Part shown: in pieces, positions 44,701-55,500 of the stretch
Position numbering within the stretch: position 1 is the stretch's first letter
Layout of the letters: each line of letters starts with the position of its first letter
Assembly: GCF_000264905.1 (NCBI RefSeq)
Contig: NW_006763149.1
Span: 62,001-126,000 of the forward strand
Source: Stereum hirsutum FP-91666 SS1
Taxonomy: Eukaryota > Basidiomycota > Agaricomycetes > Russulales > Stereaceae
Direction: 5' to 3'
DNA: 64,000 bases
The notes under the pieces: model-generated
Database searches by the model: none
Seen by the model: the letters and a program-made list of their open reading frames with translations, nothing else
Told to the model about the DNA's origin: nothing
Position numbers and translations under genes: made by a program

Positions 44701-45988
44701 CCAGTCCTTCGATTCGCCCGTGAATTCGCTCAGCTCTCCAACGAACATCCAGTTCAACGTGAACGGGAAAGGGAGGGTGTCCGACGACAAGAAGTCCACA
44801 TGGAGCTTGAAACGTGTTGAGTCAGCGCGGAGCTGGCATAGCGGTCTCTCGAAAGCTGCTTCGACAATACGGACAGGACGGAGCCTCAAGGCCTCTGGAT
44901 CTGGCTCTGCAAAGGGCGCGTCTTTAGCCCGCAACGCCACCGTGAGTGGAGGGATTGGCGATGGCGCTGTCGAGAAGGAAATTGCTCCTCCTGTTCCGAA
45001 GCGAGCACTGGAGGACGCACCGCCGGATAGGAACGATTCGAACGACGTGGCGGGACCGAGGTTCAATCTTTTCGGTTCTTCGAGAGAGAAGGCAAGAGAG
45101 CAGCGGAAGAGAGACAGCGAGGAAGGTTCGAAGGGTATGGAGGACGTCATGGCTGGGGACGCCATAGTCTATGAGAGTAATTGGGTGAGCCCGTCTCTCT
45201 TTTTTGCTTACAGTCGTTGGATGCTAAGTATGAGGTGTCAGGGTTTCTCCCCTCCAAACAACGCCATGATCCGCGAACGTGTTTCTACGCAAGGCGTTAT
45301 CCGGCCCCTTGAGCCAGAGGACGAATTACCGGCCCTTCAAGTCCCGCCAGACCTGATCGGCGCCCTCTCCGAACGTGCTCTTCGACGCTATGTCGATGGC
45401 AAAGAACGGTTCGACAAGAAATTCTCGTCGACCATCAAGCATATCGCAAAGCAGAGGGAGCGGAATCTTAAACAAGGAAGTCAAGATGCGCATCGCCGTA
45501 TCACGCAGTTGCAACACTATCTGGAGAGGGAACGTGAAGCCGCAGGAGGCAGCTCACAGCCATCTACTCCTCGACTCGATAACTCACACGGTAAAGATCA
45601 GGATCATGGGACGGGGGTAGGAGATGGACTGTTGAAGGCATCGGCGAGCTGGAGTCTTGCGTGGGCGCTGAATGGGGACGAGAGACCTCCGCCAAGCTCA
45701 ATTGTGGCGAGAAGAGACACTGAGGAAGCGTTAGAATTGGCCAGGGTCGCGGACATGGCGGTGTTGGCTCAGGAGAGCGAGTGGAACGCAAACAACCTGT
45801 GGTCGGTTGTCTTGAACTTCTTGACGGTCGCTCCAGACAAGGACAAGGCTGGTATCGATCCTAAGAGTGGCGTCCACGAGAGCTTGAAGGAATGGTCGCG
45901 GAAGAGCTCGAAGTTCGCGCCGTTTTCGAAAACGAAACCGGATGCCGATGTGGCGGAAAACGGGAGGGAGAAAGGAAAGGGACCTTGA
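41713..45988 (+). CDS. Large alpha/beta-hydrolase-3 (HSL-type) protein with long disordered tail
   Basis: About eleven exons; the first ends at 41880 ([20 protein letters not shown]). The hydrolase domain has the oxyanion motif YSHGGGYYFGS, built across introns. [12 protein letters not shown] and the nucleophile elbow GDSAGGG follow, then [10 protein letters not shown], the acid-bearing [12 protein letters not shown] and the base in [10 protein letters not shown]. An insert of about 110 residues sits between the first block and the HGGG motif, and another of about 100 between the nucleophile and the acid. After the catalytic His comes a tail of over 500 residues: Ser/Pro-rich, then a helical region ([32 protein letters not shown]). 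The family is found across Agaricomycetes as a lipase/esterase-like protein; substrate unknown. Being this large and lacking a signal peptide, it is likely an intracellular lipase with a regulatory tail. Confidence 0.83.
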
Positions 45989-46754
45989 AGCTTTGAGACC
46001 TCCTTGAGGTCGTGTTAGCTTGCATTTCTCCGTAACCGGTGAGTTCTCATAGTTATTTGTGATACGGTACTACGCCGAAGTCTGACACTCGATTCTGTTG
46101 ATCTCACTCCTTCCTCGGGTATCTCGTCTTCTCTACCCAACCGAACTTTGTCCTGCGCCAAGTGTTCGTCCTCTGCCTCTGTGCATCTCGTTCGAGACCC
46201 TCCGCATGCCTTGGAGGAGTTAAGTTCCCTCTTCTGTGCAATTGTATATTGACTGCAAGGAAATATAATTGGATTGTAATGCAAACCTAGGGATGTTGTC
46301 GGCTCCGTCATGTCTGCGTCTTACTTCTTCCAACCGAATCTCGGGATAGCGTCACATTTGAAAGAGTTTCCGAGTTGTGCTAATGCTTCTCTGATGTCCT
46401 CTCCCCTTCAACATACGTGCTGGATATACCTCGGTAGTATCCGGTGCTTTTCGAAGCGCATTGGATGGCACGAGCCAACTCACTTGATTCTGCGCGGTGC
46501 AATGTGGGGTCATCATCAGCCACCTTGGTCTTGGTCTAATTATTTAGCGATGCGAGTAAAAGCCCGCATCACCAACAAAAGTTCGCTAGCTTCGAATGGT
46601 CTTACGGTGCCAAGGTTCGTAGCCACATTTCTCCGACAATTATATGCACTAATTCGAGACCATCCGGACAGCATAAAACTTGAAGGCTCAGAACGAAGAG
46701 GATCATTGTCTTTACGCTCCGACACCCTGACTAGCAAGTTCCATCTCTGCAGAA
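45989..46754. other. Intergenic region upstream of GH12
   Basis: A plus-strand frame at 46310-46945 overlaps the GH12 start and has no recognisable features. Nothing else is seen. Confidence 0.5.
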
Positions 46755-47999
46755 ATGTTCTCTCTGTCTTCGGTCTTTGTTGGTTTGTTGTGCGTCGCCA
46801 CCGCAAGCGCTCAGCTTATTACTGGCGCATTCACATGCGAGGCTGCAGGCGAATATACACTATGCCAAAACCTGTGGGGAGCAGGTATGTATATATCCCT
46901 CTTGTATCGCGTTACATACTCTTTGATGACTGTGGCTATGGCTAGCCGCCGGCGTTGGTGGTCAAAATTCGACGTTGATCAGCACCTCTGGCAACGAGGT
47001 GTCGTGGATGACCAACTGGACGTGGGCCAATGGCCCTAACAATGTCAAGAGTTGTACGTGTGTACCAATATATTGGCGGCCCTCGGTGCGTGCGCTGAAC
47101 TGCCTCGCAGATGCAAATGTAGAGTCGAGCACTGTAAAGGGAGCGCAACTCTCAAACATCACCAGTGTGCCAACCGCGTGGAACTGGACGTATGCCACAA
47201 AATCGTCGGATATTCGTGCTGATGTGTCGTAAGCAATTCTTGTTGGTGTATGACCTTGCTCTCATGTGTAGCTCGAAAGATACGACATCTGGCTCGGTAC
47301 CACTCCGGACGGCACTCCTGCTACTACCGCCTCCTCCTATGAAATGTACGTCTACGTCGGGGGCTGCTCTTCTTTTTTTTTTTTTTTTTTCATTTCTGAG
47401 CACTAACTGGTTCATTCTATCGCCTGTGGCCGTCATCATCGTCAACAGTATGATCTGGCTGTCAGGCCTTGGCGGGTGAGTGGTGATGCACCTACTTAAA
47501 CTTCGTAATAGTCCTAACGCTGCTATGGAACAGCATCCAACCCGTCGGCTCCGTCAATACGTCTGGTATCCAGATCGGTGGACATAACTGGACTCTCTGG
47601 AGTGGCCCTAACGCCAATTGGGAGGTTTGTACCTTGTACTCGTATTCAAGAAGAGCGGTGTTTGAGGACTTTTTGTGCTGCTCTGAACAGGTGTTTTCCT
47701 TTGTCAGTGCCGATGGGGACATCACCAGCTTCACCTCAGACCTGAACGATTTCTTCGGTAAGCTGGTGGTCGCCCATCGCTTGCACCATCGGGAAAAGAC
47801 TGAAGATTTCGTGTTCTCCAGAATATTTGGTAGCTAATCAGGGAGTTTCTACTTCCCAGGTACGTATCATCTGCCAGAGCCTAGACTTTATTCACGCTTA
47901 CTCTGCTATCAGTTCCTACAAGCTATTCAGACGGGGACGGAACCTTTCGTTGGTTCTGCGGACCTCATTATTGAGAGCTTCAGCGTCTCTCTCAGCTGA
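46755..47999 (+). CDS. GH12 endo-beta-1,4-glucanase (xyloglucanase-type)
   Basis: Nine exons (46755-46884, 46946-47053, 47111-47228, 47280-47345, 47449-47475, 47534-47624, 47691-47757, 47822-47859, 47913-47999) sum to 244 codons, 243 residues. A signal peptide (FSLSSVFVGLLCVATASA) is followed by the beta-jelly-roll. The nucleophile Glu lies in EIMIWLSGLGG, formed across an intron. Family blocks WTWANGPNNVKS, GHNWTLWSGPN and WEVFSFVSADGDI are present. The acid/base Glu is in GTEPFVGSADL. No cellulose-binding domain is present. GH12 enzymes cut cellulose or xyloglucan outside the cell. Intron 4 carries an 18-base T run. The gene is upstream of the two esterases and in the same orientation. Confidence 0.93.
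47373..47390 (+). repeat. Poly-T tract inside a GH12 intron
   Basis: Eighteen consecutive T bases between 47373 and 47390, upstream of the intron acceptor at 47448. It probably acts only as a very strong polypyrimidine stretch and is likely to vary in length. Confidence 0.85.
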
Positions 48000-48971
48000 A
48001 CGCGGTCGGCAGCTTGTCTATAGGGATGACGTGAACCGCTCATTGCTGTCAAGTTCACGTGTAGACCAGTCACAGCTTCAGTGAACCTTGATGAGACCTG
48101 TTTTGGCCAGTGAATGGATTTGGTTGTGACTCATGTGTTTCCTTCTCCCTACCCAAACGTGACTTATACGGGGTCCATAGCCTCCAGGCCCCTGCTCCCC
48201 ACATGTAAGGATGAACAAGAGCTATTTCAGTGAATTCGAAGTAGTTCGACGAATTATGTTCTGGGGTAGGTGACTCATAGCAGTCCTGCACCTACTAGAC
48301 GTCGGTGAGACCAGTTTGCCCGTTCCTACATCTAGAGACACATTGTTCTCTAGTGTCCCCGGAACATAACGTTTACGAGTGGCCAAAGACGACACTTTTC
48401 CTCGTTCTTCTACGAGAGACCCCTGAAAGACTCAGGTATCACGACAAAGATGTACGGACACAATGTGAATCACATAACTGCCGCGAGTTGAACATTCTAC
48501 TGAGTCCTGACCGTGTTTCATTGTCTAGCAGGTGGCGTATTACCCCATGGGTTCCAGGCAATGTTGTGGCCAGATGGATATATCACAATTCGACTGTCGT
48601 GGACATCGGGCTCAATCTTCCGATGGATCCCGCTAAGTATGTTGAATAACTGCATCGAGCACAGAAGTCGGACCACACCTGTGGCGCGAGAAAGTACGAC
48701 TTGCAATGCTGACGACATTTGTCCTCGAAGGCTCGACATCCAAATCCCCCATTGTGTGTCCATTGTGTGTCCACTGCGAGGTGAGTCGCCTATCACCCAT
48801 AGCTGACAACCATCTTTGTGTCCTTCTGACTCAAGATCCGTCAAATTGATGGACCCTGTGCCCTCATACTGTAACGGCGAAGGCCACCATGGCACGCAGG
48901 CTGTCGCACTATTTAGTACAGCGAGTCCACCTTCTCTAGTATCCAATTGACTTCAGGCGCAATCTGCAACA
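48000..48971. other. Intergenic region upstream of the esterase pair
   Basis: No gene is recognised. A GVLPHGF-like stretch at about 48535 recalls the esterase C-terminus but is not supported by neighbouring sequence. Confidence 0.45.
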
Positions 48972-50523
48972 ATGGCTCACTTGTCTACTCCTGATCCCGA
49001 GTACGCAGAAGTAGTCAAGTCCTTTCCGAGTACGGATAGAGCTCAAAGTCACGATGTCGCAGTAGCACGCAAAGGACTCGAACTCTTAGACGTGACACTC
49101 AAGGAGGTTCTGAGGCCCCAACTGCCCAAAGGTGAGCACTGTAACCGTTAAGCAACACAGGAAGGCGACTGACTTGAAATCATTATAGATAGCGAATATA
49201 GTATTGTAAATCACAAAATCAAGTCGATCAATCGTGGGGAGTTCGAGATACGATGCCTTGTTCCTACTCCTGCTGGAATGAGTGAAGAGACGTTCCCCCT
49301 GTTAGTCTGGTATCACGGGGTACGTGTGCAGAACGATATACGCTTTACCTCTTCGCTCAGAGGAATGGAGCTGATACTGACTGGATAAATACTAGGGAGG
49401 ATGGGCTGCTGGACACATGGACCAGGATGACTACGACCTCCGGATGCTGTGCGTCAAAGTGGGCATTTCTATAGTCAACGTAAACTACAGGTCAGATCGA
49501 TGTTCGGTCACAAATGAGAACATAACTTATAGAACAAACAGGAAAGCACCAGAGTGTCCGTTTCCAACCTTCATGGAAGATTCGTATGCGGCGCTCAAAT
49601 GGGTCTGTCTGCGTAGTCAATTCCTCAAGTATTGATCTCATTTTTTCTCGATGATTGTCTCGACTCTATACCTAGGCACTCACCAACGCGGCCGAGCTCC
49701 ATGCGTCCCCCGCTAAAGGATTCATCATTTCCGGGCAGTCGGCAGGTGGAGAGATTGCCGCTGTGCTCTCACATTGGGCTAGGGACGACCCGTTCTTTCA
49801 GGGAGAGGGCAGATGCCTGACCGGACAACTTCTGCAATGTCCTCTGGTCTTGCATCCACTGGCCTCTGAGAATACGCAGTACTCATCCATCTCTCCTTTT
49901 GCACTCAAGCTCGTCTGAATTTTCTCCTTGTCACTACAGCTACAAAGACGAATTGCGGTCGATGGAACAGTTCAACGATCCAAAATCCCCCATGGCGAAC
50001 GCAGACGACATCCGTTGGTATTCCGGTAAGTATCTTGTGCAACCCGTGCTTGGAAGTGACTACTTTAATCATATATTCCGGCCATTGACGTTTGTCCTGA
50101 TGAATATAGGATTGACGGGAGCGGGTGCGAGGGACCCCAACTTTAGCCCCATCTTATTCACGTCGCACTCCAACCTTCCTCCGATGGTCATAATGATTTG
50201 CGGGCTGGATGCTCTGAGAGATGAAGAGTTTCTGTATGAACGTGTACTGAGAGAAGCAGGCGTTAAAACCAAGACATACATGTATGTTATTCTACTACTT
50301 ATCGTATCGATCCTATGCTATTGGCGCTGATGAGTACTGCGAACAGCTATCCAGGCCTTCCCCATTGCTTCTACGTACGCACTAGTCTATATTTTCGAAT
50401 ATTAGTGGCAGTTGATCTTATCCTTTCTTTTGCTTGCAGATGTTTATGAGGCACATCAGTATGTCTCAACAGTTCATGAATGAATACGTGGAGGGAGTGA
50501 AATGGTTGCTAGAACAAACATAA
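48972..50523 (+). CDS. Alpha/beta-hydrolase-3 esterase, tandem copy 1
   Basis: The first exons are 48972-49131 and 49189-49319; later exons follow to the TAA at 50523. The protein starts MAHLSTPDPEYAEVVKSF. Motifs: oxyanion WYHGGGWAAGH (split by an intron), ISIVNVNYR, nucleophile elbow ISGQSAGGEIAAVLSHW, acid in ICGLDALRDEE, and base in YPGLPHCFY. The Ser-Asp-His triad is complete. The elbow is GQSAGG where most HSL-type enzymes have GDSAGG. No signal peptide is seen, so a cytosolic carboxylesterase or lipase is likely; substrate unknown. The neighbouring gene at 50888 has the same exon structure and high protein similarity, so the pair arose by tandem duplication. Confidence 0.87.
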
Positions 50524-50887
50524 GTTCCGGCTTCATATCAGAATCATAAGGTCAGGATGCAGTGGTAACTGCCACTTATGCAGCATGCGCGTAATTCAAA
50601 CATGTATATACTTACATCAGTACTGGTAGCGGAGGAAAATACACTCCGCCGGCATCAAGCGGGGCGTGTAAGTACAGACGGTCTCTTGACACGCTACCAC
50701 GGGTCACGGTTGACCACCATGCCCTCCCGCAATCAGATGCGAGATATTCATAGTTAGCCGCCACCTGGAATCGTAACGCCCCCTTGGTCATCCTCCCACA
50801 GTCGCGAGAAATTACAATCCTGATCATCTAGCGAGAGCCCGCCGTCATTTCTCCATTGATTCCAGCCTCTCAATCTCCCAGTCAGCG
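50524..50887. other. Spacer between the duplicated esterases
   Basis: About 360 bases holding the 3' end of copy 1 and the promoter of copy 2. No coding feature is seen. Confidence 0.5.
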
Positions 50888-52455
50888 ATGTCTCAATACG
50901 CGCACCTGTCTACTCCTGATGTCGAATATTCCGAGATGGTCAAATCTCTTCCGAGTAGAGATAGATCTCAAAGTCACGATGTTGCAGTGGCACGAAAAGG
51001 ACTCGAGCTTGTGGGTGTCGAGCTCAAAAGAATTCTTGGACCTTCTTTGCCAAAGGGTACGCATATCTGTTGAGTAACACGGGAAGACGACTAACTTATA
51101 AAAATCACAGATACTGAATACAACGTTCTAGATCACAAGATTGAGTCGATCAATGGTGAGGAGTTTGAGATACGATGCCTTGTTCCTACACCTGCTGGAC
51201 AGAGTGAAGAAACGTCCCCTCTGTTAGTCTGGTATCACGGAGTAAGTTACGTGCACTTCATGATATGAGAGTCACCTCTTTTCTCAAAGCAATTGAGCTG
51301 ATGGTATTGACTGGGTGACCAGGGAGGATGGGCTGCTGGCCAAATCGACCAGGATGACTACGACCTCCGGATGATGTGCGTCGAAGTGGGCATATGTATA
51401 GTGAATGTCAACTATAGGTCAGATCATTGCTATTCACATATGTGGTCACAGAGGAAAGGAACTCATAATGCATGATATACTCCCAGAAGAGCACCAGAGC
51501 ATCTGTTCCCAACTTTCATTGAAGACTCATATGCGGCGCTCAAATGGGTGCGGCTTCGATTCAATATCTACCTGCACTCTGGGATTTGTTCTAAAGGTCG
51601 TGTTTATCTCGTACTACGTAGGCTCTCACGAACGCTCCTGAGCTTCACGCGTCCCCCGCTAAAGGCTTCATAATCTCCGGGCAGTCGGCAGGAGGCGAAA
51701 TAGCCGCTGTGCTCTCCCACTGGGCAAGGGATGATCCATTCTTTCAGGGAGAGGGCAAACGCCTGACCGGACAACTACTGCAATACCCTCTGGTCTTGCA
51801 TCCTGCATCCGAGAGCATGTAATATACAACCTTTTCGGTGTTGTCCGTGCTGGTCTGACCGTTGATCTTTTCTTGTGACAGCTACAAAGAGGAGCTGGTT
51901 TCGATGGAGCAAAATAACGACCCGACGGCGCCTATGCTTACTGGAGGCGACTGCTCTTGGTATGCTGGTACGCACCTTGTATCGTATACGAGCGGAGTTC
52001 TTCCCATATATCTAGACCATTGACATATTTCACGGGATACATAGGATTGACCAAAGCAAGCGCGACGGACCCCAATTTTAGCCCCATCCTATTCCCTTCA
52101 CACTCTAATCTTCCTCCGATGGTTATGATGATATGCGGAATGGATCCCTTGCGAGACCAGGACTTTCTATATGAACGTGTGCTAAGGGAATCTGGAGTCA
52201 AAACTAGGACCTACGTGTATGCTGTATTATCATAGGAATATCCACGGTTCTAGTACTAACGGGCGCTGTCCCAAACAGTTACCCAGGGCTTCCTCACGGT
52301 TTCCAGGTACGCACTCGATCTACAAACATCAGAGGCAAATTGATCTCAGCCTTTATCGCTCCCAGATGCATATGAGACACATGAAAGCTGCTCAAAAGTT
52401 CGTCAAGGACTATGTAGAGGGGGTAAAGTGGTTACTGGATCAAACAAAGGCGTAA
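50888..52455 (+). CDS. Alpha/beta-hydrolase-3 esterase, tandem copy 2
   Basis: It starts MSQYAHLSTPDVEYSEMVKS and ends in VKWLLDQTKA. Exon order and intron positions match copy 1. Motifs: WYHGGGWAAGQ, ICIVNVNYR, ISGQSAGGEIAAVLSHW (identical to copy 1), ICGMDPLRDQD, and the base in YPGLPHGF. Exons are highly similar to copy 1 while introns have diverged freely, showing selection on both copies. Differences cluster near the substrate-side segments (for example HPASESM versus HPLASEN, LTGGDCSWYA versus NADDIRWYS), which may mean different substrates. The exact function is unknown. Confidence 0.87.
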
Positions 52456-52598
52456 GACCATGAAGCCGTGATATCGTAGCACCTTTTGTAACTCGTGTAA
52501 GATGTACTATGTATGGTCGCCACTGGCGAAGTCATGGAAAGAAATTCTTCGGCAATGATTTTATAGATCCCAGTATGCTCAACGGGACTCGTACAGTG

Positions 52599-55500
52599 TC
52601 AGGGTAGTACAAGAATTGGCTCGATCCCACTCATGCTTTCACCACCAGGTGCTCTCCCACCCAGGATGTCCTGCAACTCATTCACCGTGCCATACGCCCC
52701 TTGAACATCCTCCTGATCTCTCCACTCTCTCCTCGTATCTATGATCCTCACAGGCTTCCCGACCTCGTCCTGGCTTGGAGCCTTGAGTACGTCCTCAGAA
52801 CGTGGCTCCGCCAACCTCTTGTCTGTAACGAACATCTTGGGTATCCGCACAAACCCACATTCGACTGGGATAAAGGTCCACGTCAACTTTTCTTCCGCCC
52901 CTGGCATCAAGATGGGGATCCGTCCACTACGCAAGCCGGCGACTAGGAATGCATCAGTAGTGGCGTCGGGCTCCAGCTGGACACTGACTGTGGCAGTGCG
53001 AGTCGGGTGATGATTTCGGATGGTCAGCGACGCTTGGAAGGGCCTGTGGAGTTTGGCGGATGAAGGGATAGATAGAAGAGCCACCAGACCGCCAAGTGGT
53101 GGTTGGAGTATTGGGAGAGGAAAAGTACTGATGCAAAGAGGTCCATGTTCGCCGTTCGGCAGAACTCTGCATTCATGGCAAGTTCAGCACGAATGACCTT
53201 GGGGATCATCAAAAGCTTCAACCTTACCTCCTCCACGATAGCTCATACTCTCCTGGGCCGGCAATCGCGTCGTCTTCTCCGGGTTCGTCTTCTGGTGCAA
53301 GACTAATTCGGCAGATGGCTGCAAACTCATCCCCAGGAAGCCAGTCTATACGAATATTGGAAAGTTAGCACCTATTCAGATCCTAGCTGAAAGTGGTCAC
53401 AGCACTCCCCACCTGACGCAATTTCGTCTTCATCTTCATCAACTGAACAGTCTAATACCTTCGCATGTGGTCCAGGCTATACCGCACAACATAACATTAG
53501 AGGATGCATGGTGAATTCTTGACCACAGTTGCAAGAAGAGACGAAACACAACGGGAATTCGCGTACCTTCCTCACCAGTCTGACCTTCTCGACGCTCAAA
53601 CTCCATGGACCAACACACTCCATTCTTGCTTCCACACATGCGACCCCGCCATCGCGATCGTCCCAGTACTCATCCACGTACGCCTCAAGATCCATTAACC
53701 CTGCCATCCTAGTCTCTGTTCCCGTGCTCATGTACTTCACGTCGTAGCTCAATTTCATAGCTTCTGTAGTGGGTATAACGAGCGTCTCAAGCGTTTCGGT
53801 AGTATCGCGGTGGTCATCAGATGGGGAGAGAGGGCTAGGAGGCACAGTGTCTGGTGTCGATGCTAGGGAGGAAGGGGTGAAACGAGACTGAATAGAGATA
53901 TCGAGTATACGATCTCCTGGTGCTCCTGTGTTGTGGAGATAGAGTGTCTTCAGGACTGAGACTCCTGGAGGAACAATCCCTAGGGCGATACCCTTGATCA
54001 GCCCCGACGACCGTTCCTCATCGATTCGAATATCGTTGACTAATTCATAGTTAGCTCTCGGGAAAAACGGATCGTAGATAGTTGTCCATACGTACCAGCT
54101 TCGTCAATCTCAGTGGGCTGCAAGAGTACGTCTAGCACAACATCTAGAGGCCGTGTATCCACGTTTGTCACATCAATTACGATCGGATACTGTTCATCCA
54201 AAAAGGCAGGTGCATAGTGTTTCAGAGCCACCTGGAGGAGATGTGGGCGATGACGGATGCTGTATGCAGCCAAGTGATCAACATATAACCATGCCGGACG
54301 CGCAACTCTTGACTCACAGCAGTTCATGGCAATGCTCCCTTCGCACGGGTACAAAGCGCGCTGGATCAACAGACGCAAGCCACTGAGGAGTTTTCGGTTT
54401 ACCCTCGCTAGTCGAAGTCGGCTGAATGGGAATTTCGATTCTCCACGCACTTTCTTGGAGGGTCAGGACGATATTTGAAACCTAAATGTGCCAGCAAGAC
54501 GCCCTGAATCAGCCCCCGTGATGACTGAGACCGTGAAACGCTCGCTCACATTCAATGTAGTTGGTATATTGGACATCACCGTGCCGGATATGACGACTGT
54601 GGTGCCCCTTCCCCATCTCAAATTGGCCTTCACATCCTCCGGACCTAGGGTGTCGCTCGTAGGCGATATCGTTCCCACCCGAATGACCCTCGTCAAATCT
54701 TCGGAAAGTGCACCCTCTGTACTATGGTCGTCCGAGTGTGTTATTACAAGTGGTCGTTCATCATGCGAGAACGTGATAGCGAGGGATGAAAACGCTAAAT
54801 TGGAAAGCGACACAGAGCTAGGCGGGTTCAAAGAGATCTGAAATGCTGAGGGTACATCGACACTCGTTTCCGAGTCCCAGAATACCGTTGTTGAGGTGAC
54901 TAATAATATTTAGCGGAGTTAATGAAAGTCCTGGCGAGTGGAAGAAATAAGTGGGCCTACATATTGATTCAGAATCGGAGAGGTCGACCACTAAAGGCTC
55001 GTCTGGTGAAGATGGTACTGTGCTCTATCAGGCATAGACGACCATGGACAATGAGGGACGTCGTGTGACAGCTGAATCTAAAGAAGGGACGAACCTTGAG
55101 TACGGCGAGCAGATCCTCTTCCGCAGCTCCTTCCTCTTCATCCGAGCTGAACGCCATTCCTAGTTGTATCACATAACAGTAAATACCACATACACCGGTA
55201 TGATTGATTGGCGGACTAACCATGGGCAAGCATCTCAACCAACAGCTTCACGCTCAACTCCACATCACCCAACTGTTGCGCGCAAGCGTACCATGTCGAC
55301 AGGAGAGGCCTCAGCATGGAACCCCATTTCTCCCTCCTGTATGTTCGTGCAATACGCTCAAAGAACCTAGACAATTGACATTATGACAGTTAGCATTCGA
55401 GTAGAAGACTATGCGTTGAAATAGATAGAAAATGCTCGAAAGAAACAACTGACCTCACAGCCATATCGAATTTACCCGCCTCGTAGTATGTTTGCGCTAT

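Noticed and set aside
46310..46945. A 211-codon plus-strand frame overlapping the GH12 start
   Set aside because: It overlaps the clearly supported GH12 signal peptide in another frame and has no recognisable domain.
48513..48806. Possible remnant of a third esterase copy (GVLPHGFQ)
   Set aside because: Only a few residues resemble the GLPHGF block; neighbouring bases do not align with the esterase genes.
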